DNA from: Bacteroidetes bacterium UBA4416
GTDB lineage: Bacteria > Bacteroidota > Bacteroidia > B-17B0 > Aurantibacillaceae
Assembly: GCA_002390745.1 (NCBI GenBank)
Contig: DGQK01000073.1
Location: forward strand, 1-58,065
Direction: 5' to 3'
Length of the DNA stretch: 58,065 nucleotides
Shown here: one piece after another, positions 21,822-31,007 of the stretch
Layout of the letters: each line of letters starts with the position of its first letter
How positions within the stretch are numbered: the first letter of the stretch is position 1
The notes under the pieces: generated by a model
Told to the model about the DNA's origin: nothing
Database searches by the model: none
What the model saw: the letters and a program-made list of their open reading frames with translations, nothing else
Position numbers and translations under genes: made by a program

Positions 21822-22943
21822 ATGAAACCATTCGACGTTTATTCAGTGTTTGATATTGAGATCACAAAAGCCCAGGGCTCCGTCTTGTGGGATAGCAAAG
21901 GTGCCCAATACCTGGATCTTTACGGCGGACATGCCGTGATATCTATCGGGCATAGCCATCCTCATTATGTGAACAGCATCACCGAACAGCTTGGAAAGAT
22001 CGGCTTCTATTCCAATTCGGTGAAAATAAATCTCCAGCAGCAGCTTTCCGAAAAGCTGGGAAGGATGTCCGGCTACCCGGATTACAGCCTGTTCCTTTGC
22101 AACTCCGGAGCCGAAGCAAATGAGAATGCCTTTAAGCTCGCATCGTTCCATAACGGCAAAAAAAAGATCATCGCTTTCCGCTCTTCCTTTCACGGGCGCA
22201 CCTCGCTGGCTGTTTCCGCAACGGATAACCCGAAGATCAATGCCCCGGTAAACGAAAACGGGCACGTCCGCTTTCTGCCGCTGAACGATATTCCTGCTCT
22301 TGAGGAGATCGGTGACGATACCTGCGCCGTGATCATCGAGGGCATTCAGGGCGTGGCAGGAGTACATATCCCTTCCGTTGATTTCCTGAAAGCTCTGGAA
22401 GAGCAGTGCCGCAAAAAGAACGTGGTCCTTATCCTGGATGAAGTGCAATCAGGATACGGACGCTCCGGAAAATTTTTTGCCCATCAGTATGCCGGAATCA
22501 GGCCCGACCTCATCACCATCGCCAAAGGCATGGGAAATGGCTTTCCCATCGGAGGCGTGTTGATCAGTCCTGAAATCAAAGCCCGGAAAGAAATGCTGGG
22601 AACTACCTTTGGCGGCAACTACCTCGCTTGTGCTGCGGCGCTTGCCGTGCTGGACGTTATCGAAAAGGAAGCGCTCATCGAAGGAGCTCTGGAAAAAGGA
22701 AATTATCTGAAAGCCGAGCTTCAGAAAATACCACACATCAGGGAGATACGGACCCTCGGACTGATGACGGGTATTGAGCTCTATAAACCTGCTGACGAAA
22801 CCAGGAAAGAGTTGCTTTTCCGGCATCACATCTTTACAGGATCTGCCTCTGATAAAAATACCATCCGGATCCTGCCTTCCCTTACCATTTCCAGGCAGAA
22901 AATAGATATGTTCATTAAGGCACTTAACAATTCATTGAACTGA
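21822..22943 (+). CDS. argD: N-acylornithine aminotransferase
   Basis: A 373-residue class III PLP aminotransferase, slightly shorter than the usual about 390-400. Key features: the phosphate-binding NSGAEANENAFKLA, LILDEVQSGYGRSGKFF with Asp206 on the PLP ring nitrogen, and the Schiff-base Lys235 in ITIAKGMGNGFPIGGVL. It transfers an amino group from glutamate to N-acylglutamate semialdehyde. The same fold could act in lysine synthesis (DapC role) as well, which is common in this family. Confidence 0.9.
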   Translation: MKPFDVYSVFDIEITKAQGSVLWDSKGAQYLDLYGGHAVISIGHSHPHYVNSITEQLGKIGFYSNSVKINLQQQLSEKLGRMSGYPDYSLFLCNSGAEANENAFKLASFHNGKKKIIAFRSSFHGRTSLAVSATDNPKINAPVNENGHVRFLPLNDIPALEEIGDDTCAVIIEGIQGVAGVHIPSVDFLKALEEQCRKKNVVLILDEVQSGYGRSGKFFAHQYAGIRPDLITIAKGMGNGFPIGGVLISPEIKARKEMLGTTFGGNYLACAAALAVLDVIEKEALIEGALEKGNYLKAELQKIPHIREIRTLGLMTGIELYKPADETRKELLFRHHIFTGSASDKNTIRILPSLTISRQKIDMFIKALNNSLN

Positions 22944-22949
22944 TCAGCT

Positions 22950-23897
22950 ATGAAGTATTTCACAACAGTACATGATGTCGCCAATCCGGCGCAATTGATA
23001 GAAGAAGCCCTGGCTCTGAAGAAAGAGCCCTTTTCCCATGCCCGGTCAGGAAAACATAAAACACTTGGCCTGATATTTTTTAACATGAGTCTTCGTACCA
23101 GGCTCAGTACGCAAAAAGCGGCACTTAACCTGGGAATGAATGTGATGGTGATGAATATCGGCGCCGAAGGCTGGGCGCTGGAATATGAAAACGGCGTGGT
23201 GATGAACGGAGATAAAGCGGAACACGTGAAAGATGCCGCTGCCGTGATGGGATTGTACTGCGACATCATTGCCCTCCGTTGCTTCCCCGGATTGAAAGAC
23301 AGGGCTTTGGACTACGGGGAAAAAGTACTCTTGCAATTCATGAAATACAGCCATGTGCCGGTAATCAGTATGGAGTCGGCCACCCTGCATCCTTTGCAGA
23401 GCCTGGCAGACCTTATGACGATCAGCGAGCATAAAAAAACAGAAAAGCCCAGGATCGTCCTTACCTGGGCGCCACACATCAAACCCCTGCCGCAGGCGGT
23501 CGCCAATTCTTTTTCGGAGTGGACGCTTCAGGCAGGCTACGACCTTACGATCACACAACCTGAAGGCTATGAGCTTTGCGAAGATTATACACGGGGAGCG
23601 CATATTGAATACGATCAGCAGAAAGCCCTGGCAGGCGCCGACTTTGTATATGTCAAAAACTGGTCGTCCTACAGCAACTATGGCCAGGTCATGTGTTCAG
23701 ACCATGGCTGGATGCTCAACAACGAAAAGATGAAGGTGACCAACGGCGCTAAGCTCATGCACTGCCTGCCGGTACGAAGAAATGTGGAGCTCAGCGACGA
23801 GCTGCTCGATGGCCCGCAGTCGCTCGTGCAGTCACAGGCAGAAAACAGGATCTATGCCGCGCAGGCGGTTATCAAATGGATGTTGGAAAAACGATAA
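22950..23897 (+). CDS. argF': N-succinylornithine carbamoyltransferase (argF' type)
   Basis: A 315-residue transcarbamylase acting on acylated rather than free ornithine. The carbamoyl-phosphate loop is the variant FFNMSLRTRLSTQKAALN (SLRTR at 47-51 in place of STRTR), with HPLQSLADLMTI and HCLPVRRN downstream. It resembles Bacteroides fragilis N-succinylornithine transcarbamylase throughout. Position 90, which separates acetyl-specific (Glu) from succinyl-specific (Pro) enzymes, is Ala in NGDKAEH; published mutants show small residues here favour the succinyl substrate. Substrate choice is thus inference from one residue plus overall similarity. A 1-nt gap separates it from argB. Confidence 0.88.
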   Translation: MKYFTTVHDVANPAQLIEEALALKKEPFSHARSGKHKTLGLIFFNMSLRTRLSTQKAALNLGMNVMVMNIGAEGWALEYENGVVMNGDKAEHVKDAAAVMGLYCDIIALRCFPGLKDRALDYGEKVLLQFMKYSHVPVISMESATLHPLQSLADLMTISEHKKTEKPRIVLTWAPHIKPLPQAVANSFSEWTLQAGYDLTITQPEGYELCEDYTRGAHIEYDQQKALAGADFVYVKNWSSYSNYGQVMCSDHGWMLNNEKMKVTNGAKLMHCLPVRRNVELSDELLDGPQSLVQSQAENRIYAAQAVIKWMLEKR

Positions 23898-23898
23898 C

Positions 23899-24690
23899 AT
23901 GGAGAAATTGCAGATCATAAAAATCGGTGGTAATATCATCGACGATCCAAACAGCCTCCGGAGTTTCCTGGCGGATTTCTGCCGGATCGAAGGGCTTAAA
24001 ATTCTGGTACACGGCGGAGGGAAGCTGGCGACGAGCCTGGCAGAAAGGCTGGGCATTCCGCAAACCCTGGTTGAAGGAAGGCGCATCACGGATGCAGACA
24101 CACTCGATATCGCTGTGATGGTTTATTGCGGGCTCATCAATAAAAACATCGTGGCGGCTTTGCAGGCAAGCCAGTGTAATGCCATGGGCTTTTGCGGAGC
24201 CGATGGCAACCTGGTGAAAAGTCAAAAGCGCACACACGCAGAAATTGACTTCGGTTATGTGGGCGATGTGCTTAGAGATGGCATTAATGTGAAGCAGATG
24301 ACAGCATTGCTGGAGGCCGGGATTGTGCCTGTGATCAGCGCTATAACCCATGATGGCGCAGGAACTTTGCTTAACACCAATGCCGATACCATGGCTGCAA
24401 AAATAGCGGTGGCAATGTCTGCAAGCTTTGACGTGTCACTGATCTGCTGCTTTGAAAAAAACGGCGTGTTGCTCGATCCCGAAAATGATGAATCGCACCT
24501 GCCTGTCCTGAACCCACAGACCTATGCAGAGCTGAAAGAAAAAGGAATCATTTCGAAAGGAATGATCCCGAAGCTCGACAATGCCTTTGAGGCAACCCGT
24601 AGCGGGGTCAGAACAGTTGTCGTATGTCATGCAAAAGCAATTTTGAACAGAACCTATCCCGATCATGGAACTTTAATCGTCAGCAGATGA
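23899..24690 (+). CDS. argB: N-acylglutamate kinase
   Basis: A 263-residue amino acid kinase phosphorylating acylglutamate. It begins MEKLQIIKIGGNIIDD; the glycine motifs KIGGN and VHGGGKLATSLAERLGI and the Lys-containing GMIPKLDNAFEATRSGV near the C-terminus match ArgB. A longer open frame runs back into argF', but this ATG lies 1 nt after the argF' stop and fits the family's N-terminus. There is no N-terminal extension of the kind linked to arginine feedback, so regulation may be at another step. Its stop overlaps the next start (ATGA). Confidence 0.92.
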   Translation: MEKLQIIKIGGNIIDDPNSLRSFLADFCRIEGLKILVHGGGKLATSLAERLGIPQTLVEGRRITDADTLDIAVMVYCGLINKNIVAALQASQCNAMGFCGADGNLVKSQKRTHAEIDFGYVGDVLRDGINVKQMTALLEAGIVPVISAITHDGAGTLLNTNADTMAAKIAVAMSASFDVSLICCFEKNGVLLDPENDESHLPVLNPQTYAELKEKGIISKGMIPKLDNAFEATRSGVRTVVVCHAKAILNRTYPDHGTLIVSR

Positions 24691-25751
24691 AACAGAAACA
24701 CGAAGAAGCCATTGGCTTATTGAAACAGCTCATTGCGACCGAATCCTTCAGTAAAACAGAAAATAAGACCGCCGATGCCATCAACGCCTTTTTTGAGCAA
24801 AAGGGTATAGGCACCGGGCGGCTTATGAACAACGTGTGGGTCAAAAACCGGCATTACCACCATTCAAAGCCAACGCTTTTGCTCAACTCACACCATGATA
24901 CCGTTAAGCCGAACGCACAGTATACCAAAGACCCATTTCTGCCCGAGGTAAAGGCAGGGAAGCTGTATGGCCTTGGCAGCAATGACGCCGGTGGAGCCTT
25001 GGTGGCCTTGCTGACATGTTTCCTGGAATTTTACAACCGGTCAGATCTTAACTTCAACCTCATTTATGCCGCCACCGCCGAGGAAGAAATTTCGGGAAGA
25101 AATGGAATCGAATTGCTGCTGCCGCACCTGGGAAACCTTTCGTTCGGGATCGTGGGAGAGCCGACACAAATGCAGATCGCTGTGGCGGAAAAAGGCCTGA
25201 TGGTGATCGAATGTGAAGCGAAAGGAATTTCGGGGCATGCTGCGAGGGAAGAAGGAAAAAATGCAATTTATGAAGCGATGCGCGACCTCGAATGGTTCAG
25301 GACCTTTCAGTTTCCGGATGTATCGCCCACGCTGGGGCCGGTGAAAATGACGGTAAGCATGATCCGGGCGGGCTTGCAGCACAATATCGTGCCCGATTCC
25401 TGCGCATTTACCGTAGATGTACGCACAACAGACCGGTATTCCAATGCACAGGTGCTGGACATCATCAAAGCCAATACAAGCTGCGATATCTTGCCGCGTT
25501 CGCTGAGATTGAATCCATCCGCGATAGAGCCCACGCACCCGCTGGTGCGCGCCGGTGTGCAGATAGGAAGATCCCTTTACGGCTCCCCCACCACCTCCGA
25601 TCAGGCATTGATGGACTTCCCTACCATTAAAATGGGACCTGGCGATTCGGCACGCTCCCATACAGCCGACGAGTTCATCCTGATCCGGGAAGTAGAAGAA
25701 GGCATAGGCTTATACATCCGTTTATTGAACACCTTAAATGACCTGTTATGA
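24687..25751 (+). CDS. M20-family deacylase, probable N-acylcitrulline hydrolase (ArgE role)
   Basis: A 354-residue zinc metallopeptidase-fold enzyme. Metal and catalytic residues are visible in order: LNSHHDTVKP (His and Asp), GLGSNDAGGALV (bridging Asp), ATAEEEISG (catalytic Glu pair), VGEPTQM (Glu or Asp ligand position) and the last His in SHTADEF. In the acylornithine route this step removes the acyl group from N-acylcitrulline before argG. A DapE role in lysine synthesis, using succinyl-diaminopimelate, is an alternative, and a succinyl-cleaving enzyme could serve both. It overlaps both neighbours by 4 nt. Confidence 0.85.
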   Translation: MKQKHEEAIGLLKQLIATESFSKTENKTADAINAFFEQKGIGTGRLMNNVWVKNRHYHHSKPTLLLNSHHDTVKPNAQYTKDPFLPEVKAGKLYGLGSNDAGGALVALLTCFLEFYNRSDLNFNLIYAATAEEEISGRNGIELLLPHLGNLSFGIVGEPTQMQIAVAEKGLMVIECEAKGISGHAAREEGKNAIYEAMRDLEWFRTFQFPDVSPTLGPVKMTVSMIRAGLQHNIVPDSCAFTVDVRTTDRYSNAQVLDIIKANTSCDILPRSLRLNPSAIEPTHPLVRAGVQIGRSLYGSPTTSDQALMDFPTIKMGPGDSARSHTADEFILIREVEEGIGLYIRLLNTLNDLL

Positions 25752-27055
25752 AACTCTGGCAGAAAAATATACAAGAGGAGCTGACAGAGCTCCAGCATAC
25801 CGTGGAGCGCTTCACCATCGGGAGCGATAAAACCTGGGACCTGCACCTGGCAGCGGCCGATATCAAAGGCTCTTTGGCGCATGCCGAAATGCTGCTCTCC
25901 ATCGGCCTCATTTCGGAAAACGAATGGATGCAATTGAAAGATGGCCTGAATGCCATCAGGCAAACTGTTGACGACGGAACCTTTGTCATAGAAGAAGGAG
26001 TAGAGGATGTGCATTCGCAGATCGAGCTCCTCCTGACAAGAAGCAAGGGCGAAGCCGGGAAAAAAATCCATTGCGGCCGCTCCAGGAACGACCAGGCTCT
26101 GCTCGACATCAAATTATATATAAAAGAAGAGATTGTCAATCTCGTGCAAAAAACAGAAACACTCTTTCATAGCTTTCTGGCGAAAAGCGAATTGCACCGC
26201 CATGCCCTTTTGCCAGGCTACACCCACATGCAGCTTGCAATGCCTTCTTCCTTCGGCTTATGGTTCGGTGCCTACGCCGAAAGCCTTTCCGATGACCTGG
26301 AACTGCTGATCGCCGCTTACCATATTGCCAACAAGAACCCTCTCGGGTCGGGCGCAGGATATGGCTCTTCTTTCCCTTTGAACAGAAGGCTTACAACAGA
26401 CCTCCTCGGAATGGAAGACCTCAACTATAATGTGGTGTATGCACAGATGACACGGGGGAAGACCGAAAAAATCACGGCCATGGCCATGGCCTCGTTGGCG
26501 GCAACCCTGGCGCGCTTCTCAGCCGATGCCTGCCTGTACATGAATCAGAATTTCGGCTTCATCTCATTCCCGGATGTACTGACAACCGGCAGCAGCATCA
26601 TGCCGCATAAAAAAAATCCGGACGTCTTCGAGCTCATCCGCGCCAGATGCAACCGTATCCAGGCTTTGCCCAATGAGCTGACGCTGCTCATGGCGAACCT
26701 GCCTTCGGGCTACCACCGCGACATGCAGCTCACCAAAGAATGTTTATTTCCCGCGATCAGCGAATTGAAAGAATGCATGGCGCTGACGGAGCTGATGCTC
26801 GCCAACTGCATTGTCAAAGAAAATCTCCTCGACGATGAGCGCTACCGCAACCTCTTTACCGTCGAAAAGGTCAATGCGCTGGTGCTCGGAGGAATGCCTT
26901 TCAGAGATGCCTACAGAGAAGTAGCGCGGCAGATTGAAGAGAACGTCTTTGAGGCCGAAAAAACGCTGAACCATGTGCATGAAGGAAGCATGGGCAATTT
27001 ATGCAATGAGCACATCAAAGAAGCCTTCCTCAGAAAGCGGCAGCAAATCCGTTAA
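25748..27055 (+). CDS. argH: Argininosuccinate lyase
   Basis: A 435-residue fumarase/aspartase-superfamily lyase splitting argininosuccinate into arginine and fumarate, the last step of the pathway. The signature TTGSSIMPHKKNPDVFELIR contains the catalytic Ser, and AGYTHMQ-type LLPGYTHMQLAMPSSFG carries the His. The N-terminal LAAADIKGSLAHAEML and HCGRSRNDQ are also typical. It closes the operon; a convergent Lrp/AsnC gene ends 23 nt beyond, with no clear terminator between. Confidence 0.93.
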   Translation: MKLWQKNIQEELTELQHTVERFTIGSDKTWDLHLAAADIKGSLAHAEMLLSIGLISENEWMQLKDGLNAIRQTVDDGTFVIEEGVEDVHSQIELLLTRSKGEAGKKIHCGRSRNDQALLDIKLYIKEEIVNLVQKTETLFHSFLAKSELHRHALLPGYTHMQLAMPSSFGLWFGAYAESLSDDLELLIAAYHIANKNPLGSGAGYGSSFPLNRRLTTDLLGMEDLNYNVVYAQMTRGKTEKITAMAMASLAATLARFSADACLYMNQNFGFISFPDVLTTGSSIMPHKKNPDVFELIRARCNRIQALPNELTLLMANLPSGYHRDMQLTKECLFPAISELKECMALTELMLANCIVKENLLDDERYRNLFTVEKVNALVLGGMPFRDAYREVARQIEENVFEAEKTLNHVHEGSMGNLCNEHIKEAFLRKRQQIR

Positions 27056-27078
27056 AGCCTGTTTTCAAAAACTTCAGG

Positions 27079-27543
27079 CTATTCCTCTTCCGGGAGGTAA
27101 AACGCCGTTTCGTGTTTTACAACGCTCATCACAATATTGCTGTGGTATTGCCCGATGTTGGGAATGTTGGCCAGCTTGTTCATCACAAAGTTGTTATAAG
27201 ATTCGATGTCGCGTGTTGCAATCTTCAGCATGTAATCGTAGTTCCCCGAAAGGCTGATCACTTCCATGATCTCCGGGATCTTGGAAATGCTTTTCTCGAA
27301 ATCCAGTAAGCTTTTTTTGGATTGCTCTTTCAGCGTAATGTTGCAATACACAAATAATTTAATGCCAACTTTGGAAGGGTCCAGGATCGTTGCACGGCTC
27401 TTGATCACTCCCGTTTCCTCCAGCTGCTTGATACGCTCATACGTGGGAGTATAGGATAAGCCAACCTTTTTGGCAACGTCTTTTACCGAAATGGTGGAAT
27501 CCTTCTGTAGTACATTTAAAATCTTAATATCAATATGGTCCAT
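27079..27543 (-). CDS. Lrp/AsnC-family transcriptional regulator
   Basis: A 154-residue regulator: N-terminal helix-turn-helix (MDHIDIKILNVLQKDSTISVKDVAKKVGLSYTPTYERIKQLEETGVI) and C-terminal RAM domain (EIMEVISLSGNYDYMLKIATRD), where amino acids bind at the dimer interface. It is convergent with the arginine operon, so it is a natural candidate for controlling it, perhaps through the inverted repeats at 18902-18935; that is inference. A weak TACCTTTA box lies just upstream of its start. Confidence 0.9.
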   Translation of the reverse strand: MDHIDIKILNVLQKDSTISVKDVAKKVGLSYTPTYERIKQLEETGVIKSRATILDPSKVGIKLFVYCNITLKEQSKKSLLDFEKSISKIPEIMEVISLSGNYDYMLKIATRDIESYNNFVMNKLANIPNIGQYHSNIVMSVVKHETAFYLPEEE

Positions 27544-27636
27544 TGCAGCGGTCGTTTTGGGTAAAGGTAACTATTTTCACCGGTTTTTGCGTTCTTTCTT
27601 CCCGCATCCCTTCCGGCAGACAGGTCTTAAGGGAGT

Positions 27637-27673
27637 AAAAAAATAACCCCTCATCAGGTTATGATGAGGGGTT
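27637..27673 (-). terminator. Rho-independent terminator of the btuB-like operon
   Basis: Perfect 11-bp stem (AACCCCTCATC at 27645-27655, GATGAGGGGTT at 27663-27673) with a 7-nt loop. Reading the minus strand, the stem is followed by ATTTTTTTAC, a proper T-tract. It ends transcription from 30.9 kb down to here. Confidence 0.85.
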
Positions 27674-27692
27674 GAGGAATCATAAAACGCTC

Positions 27693-28712
27693 TTAAAGCT
27701 TAATGAACTTTGTTGTTTTTGAAGAAGTTTCGTCGCTGATCGTGATAAAGTAAGCACCTTGCTCCAGCATTGTAATTTCCAGGGGAAGCAGGTTAGGTCC
27801 CGCAAGTCCCTCCAGCTGCGTCCGCATAACTTCCTTGCCTGTAATATCCGTCATACGGATCGACAACGCTTTTGGTTTTTCAGAGGTATAACTTACAAAA
27901 AGCTTGTCAGTAGCCGGATTCGGGAATAAGGAGATATTCCGGATGCTTTCCAGCTCGTGCAGGCCAACCGTGGTGTTGGTCGTGAAATTGTCGATGCTGA
28001 AATAAGAAGGCGTATTCATGAAACCAAATGAATTGTCGCTCGAGCTCAGGTGGAAGCTGATGCTGTCTACAATTCCCAGGGCCGTGCAGTTTACAAACTG
28101 CCAGTTTTTTACCACATAATCATTGGCAGTGCCTGCCGGCCTGTAATCGGCGAGGTAAAATTTAACGGTGTCATTGGCTGCCGTGCCGTTTCTGTAGCCT
28201 ATCACTTTCAGGAGAAACCAGTCAGGATACTGCCCTTGAGGGATGCTGGTGCCGGAACCAGTGCCTGTCGTGTCTCCGAATTTACGGGAGAACATATTCC
28301 CGTTCTTGATGGTTTTCCAGGCAAACGTGGTATTGGTAATGAAGAAACCCGAAACCATCGAGAGGTTTTTGATTTTGATGACGGCAGGATCCTGGATCGT
28401 CACATAATTATTTCCGCTGAAGCCCCCATTGGTAATATTTCCGTACAGGTTGGTATAAGTGCCGTTCACCGTATCTTTCACATTGGTATACGCGCAGCCG
28501 TAACTCCAGTAGCCTGAGCCAGTAGTGCCGGTCCAGTCATATTTAAAATCGGCTTCGCTCGTCGACCAGCTGGTTGCAACAGTATCCTTGTAATACGAAT
28601 TCGGAGAAAGCGTAAACGTTTCGAATGTTTCAGCCGTTACCTGGGCCTGTGTGTGCAGGCTTGCTGCAAGGCCAAAGATCAGTGCTAACTTTTTGGTAAT
28701 TGTTTTGTTCAT
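27693..28712 (-). CDS. DUF4465-type secreted protein with T9SS type A sorting tail
   Basis: A 339-residue exported protein in the operon with a cobalamin-controlled TonB receptor. Signal peptide (LALIFGLAASLHTQAQ), then a beta-sandwich domain of the DUF4465 kind: WSYGCAYTNVKDT, GGFSGNNYVTIQDP, NGMFSRKFGDTTG, DWFLLKVIGYRNG, VKFYLADYRP and the closing FGFMNTPSYFSIDNF. The end, SLFPNPATDKLFVSYTS...GAYFITISDETSSKTTKFIKL, is a type A sorting tail, so the protein should be secreted through T9SS and surface-attached. Its position 10 nt behind the receptor suggests it captures cobalamin or another corrinoid at the surface, as lipoprotein partners do in Bacteroides; this is inference. Confidence 0.8.
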   Translation of the reverse strand: MNKTITKKLALIFGLAASLHTQAQVTAETFETFTLSPNSYYKDTVATSWSTSEADFKYDWTGTTGSGYWSYGCAYTNVKDTVNGTYTNLYGNITNGGFSGNNYVTIQDPAVIKIKNLSMVSGFFITNTTFAWKTIKNGNMFSRKFGDTTGTGSGTSIPQGQYPDWFLLKVIGYRNGTAANDTVKFYLADYRPAGTANDYVVKNWQFVNCTALGIVDSISFHLSSSDNSFGFMNTPSYFSIDNFTTNTTVGLHELESIRNISLFPNPATDKLFVSYTSEKPKALSIRMTDITGKEVMRTQLEGLAGPNLLPLEITMLEQGAYFITISDETSSKTTKFIKL

Positions 28713-28722
28713 GTTGTGTTGT

Positions 28723-30732
28723 TTATGGGTTATGGATGTTTGATTTAGTTGCTTTATGGTAATGCAGGGCCAGTCCTGCTTCGTAATTCCGGAGTGGCAT
28801 CGGGCGGTTGGCTACTGCCATATAATCCTTGTTGAATATATTATTAATGCCGGCAAAGAATTCTACCATCACGTTTTCAAAAGCATGTGTGTAGGCGAGT
28901 CTGGCATTCGCCAGGTAGTATGGATGAAGCCAGCTGGTATTATCGGTAGACGTAAAGCGATAGCCTGTGTAACTCTGTGTAAGCAGGACGCTAAGGCTCC
29001 GGTAAGTACAGGTAAGCGACGATTGCCCCGTGTAGCGCGGAGTATAGATAAGCTGCCGCCCCACCGCATTGTCGTTTTCGTTGGTACTCTCAGTATTGGT
29101 CGAGAGCACATAAGCCGTCGTTACGCCAAGCTTCAGGAAAAGATCCTTTTGCCTGTAGGAGATTTCTGTTCTGCTTTCCGTGCCGCGGCTGTATACCTTG
29201 GCGATGTTGCGAGGACTGAAATAAGGCGAAGCCGTTGGCAGCCATATGATCCAGTTGCTCGTATGCCTGTTGAAATACGTGCCTTCAAAAAAGAAAGAAA
29301 AACGGTTTTTTGATTTTCGCAGGCTCAGGCCCCCATCCACCTCATAGCTGTCTTCCGGTTTCAGATCCGGGTTTCCACCCTGAGGCCAGTAAAGATCGTT
29401 CAGGGTCGGTTGCCTGTACGCCTTATTGGCACTGAGTTTCAGACCCAGCCATGACAGAGCCTGGTAATAGATGCCGGTATTGCCGGTAAAAGGGATTACC
29501 GTTTGGTTCGTAAACTCCTTCCGTACCGCCATATCGTAGCTGAGCCTGTCGTTGAACAGGCGCACTTTGTACAAGGCAAATAAGGCAAACTTCAGCTGCT
29601 CATGGCGGATCACAGAGTCCATGGCCCTGCCGCTCCTTACCACCTCTACAGGCATACTACTCTGGTAACGCGTGAAATTGGCACCAAGCCCGAAAGAGTG
29701 CCGGCGGAAGCCATACACATTGTCGCTCTCCGCAATAAACGTATGGATTGCCGACCTGCTGTAAATCGAGCTCAGGCTGTCGGTATAGTTGAGCTTATCC
29801 TGAAAGCCCGCCAGCCTTACGGTAGAGGTGAGGCCCCTGTGCCATAAGTTCCAGTCTGCATTCAGCTTCAGGTTCTCGTCGTACTGGCTGCGTTTGCTGA
29901 TCAACGATGTGTAGGAAGGCACATTCCGCTCAGTCTTGTTATACCAGGCCCTTACATTCAGCGTTTGCCTTCTGTTTAGCCGGAATGACAATTCCTGCAT
30001 AAGCCCGGAGCTTTTGTAATCGGCATGGGGCATGCGTTTGTCGGGCTGTTCCTTATCCGTTGTGTCCCTGTATGAATAATCGTTCTTCGAGCTCGTGTAA
30101 TACAACCGCGTACTCGAAGCGATCCGCCTGTAGCTCAGCACTACCGAAGACGCTATTCGCCTCGTATCGAAACTTCCAAGGCTCATCCGCAGCCTGGTGC
30201 GGGTGCCACCGTCAAAAGGTAAGTTGTTGTCCAGGCGGATGCTCCCGCCAATGGCGCCGCTTCCCCACAAGGCACTCCCGCCGCCATATTCCAGGCTCAG
30301 CTTATCAAAAAACAACACAGGTATAATACTCAGGTCCGTTTGCCCGAGCATCGCATTTTGAATGTTGAGCCCGTTCCAGAGAAGGGCCGTGTGATTGGCA
30401 TTTCCGCCGCGGAAGCTCGTCGTTGCAATGTTGCCACCACCATAAGATTTGATGTACACTGTTGATTGCTCGGAAAGAAATTCCGATAAGCTGCGCGATG
30501 AAGACCTCGCCAGGCTCAGGCTATCGAATGCCTGCGTTTTTTTGGAAGGTTGCAACGTTGTCTGGTAGATCTGCGGTCTGGCAATCACATCCACTGTCAG
30601 CGTGGAATGATAGTTGACTGTATCTTTGGTTTGGGAATGCGCTGTAACGCCGGCAACAAGGCATAGAGCAAGCACCCTTACCTTTGCAGATACAGAATAT
30701 AAAGAATATACCGTTGCCTTGGCCAAATTCAC
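28723..30732 (-). CDS. TonB-dependent receptor, BtuB-like (cobalamin uptake)
   Basis: An outer-membrane beta-barrel with plug, about 670 residues. The plug domain is clear: SLSEFLSEQSTVYIKSYGGG, ATTSFRGGNANHTALLWNG and GSGAIGGSIRLDN; the barrel ends NIFNKDYMAVANRPMPLRNY...LHYHK. A cobalamin riboswitch directly upstream makes B12 uptake the best call. The N-terminus is uncertain: the frame is open to 30831, at the edge of the riboswitch, but the only good signal peptide core is VRVLALCLVAGVTAHSQ, so the GTG at 30732 is used here. No ATG precedes the core in frame, so a sequencing error or non-standard start should be considered. DUF4465-type partner follows after 10 nt. Confidence 0.85.
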   Translation of the reverse strand: MNLAKATVYSLYSVSAKVRVLALCLVAGVTAHSQTKDTVNYHSTLTVDVIARPQIYQTTLQPSKKTQAFDSLSLARSSSRSLSEFLSEQSTVYIKSYGGGNIATTSFRGGNANHTALLWNGLNIQNAMLGQTDLSIIPVLFFDKLSLEYGGGSALWGSGAIGGSIRLDNNLPFDGGTRTRLRMSLGSFDTRRIASSVVLSYRRIASSTRLYYTSSKNDYSYRDTTDKEQPDKRMPHADYKSSGLMQELSFRLNRRQTLNVRAWYNKTERNVPSYTSLISKRSQYDENLKLNADWNLWHRGLTSTVRLAGFQDKLNYTDSLSSIYSRSAIHTFIAESDNVYGFRRHSFGLGANFTRYQSSMPVEVVRSGRAMDSVIRHEQLKFALFALYKVRLFNDRLSYDMAVRKEFTNQTVIPFTGNTGIYYQALSWLGLKLSANKAYRQPTLNDLYWPQGGNPDLKPEDSYEVDGGLSLRKSKNRFSFFFEGTYFNRHTSNWIIWLPTASPYFSPRNIAKVYSRGTESRTEISYRQKDLFLKLGVTTAYVLSTNTESTNENDNAVGRQLIYTPRYTGQSSLTCTYRSLSVLLTQSYTGYRFTSTDNTSWLHPYYLANARLAYTHAFENVMVEFFAGINNIFNKDYMAVANRPMPLRNYEAGLALHYHKATKSNIHNP

Positions 30733-30834
30733 ATTTACATGATCAGTATGGGGAAATAAAAACAGCACGTTCAGTAAAACGCGTACATCTGTTTTGCTCG
30801 CTTTTGTTTCCCCGAAAGCTTCCAAACGCAAAAT

Positions 30835-30985
30835 GGCAGGTCTTCTGACTCGTCCTGGTTTTTAAACCTTCCCATCATGAGCTGCATGACAGTGGCGTGT
30901 TTTTAAAAACCGTATTAAGACTTACAGCAGCGGGCACTGTTCATGATTTTCACATGATTCCCTTTTAATTTTGAAAACCTTCGTT
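30835..30985 (-). ncRNA. Cobalamin riboswitch
   Basis: Reading the minus strand: AAAAGGGAATCATGTGAAAATC, then ACAGTGCCCGCTGCTGTAAG, CGCCACTG, GGGAAGG and, at the 3' end, GACGAGTCAGAAGACCTGCC. These are the conserved blocks of the adenosyl/methyl-cobalamin aptamer in the right order, including the B12-box core GCCACTG. It lies between a -7 box at 31008-31015 and the btuB-like gene, and should turn the operon off when B12 is plentiful. Boundaries are approximate. Confidence 0.93.
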
Positions 30986-31007
30986 TTCTGAAAACCAATT
31001 TGCCCGC

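Noticed and set aside
22950..23897. Ordinary ornithine carbamoyltransferase (argF)
   Set aside because: The SLRTR variant loop, overall resemblance to the acylornithine enzymes and the adjoining argE-like deacylase placed before argH argue for the acylated route.
23782..23898. Longer argB frame starting inside argF'
   Set aside because: The extra 39 codons are an out-of-frame reading of argF'; the family N-terminus (MEKLQIIKIGGN) begins at 23899.
30733..30831. 33-residue N-terminal extension of the BtuB-like receptor
   Set aside because: It would start on the edge of the riboswitch with a TTG and put non-signal-like residues before the only hydrophobic core. The GTG at 30732 was preferred, with uncertainty stated.
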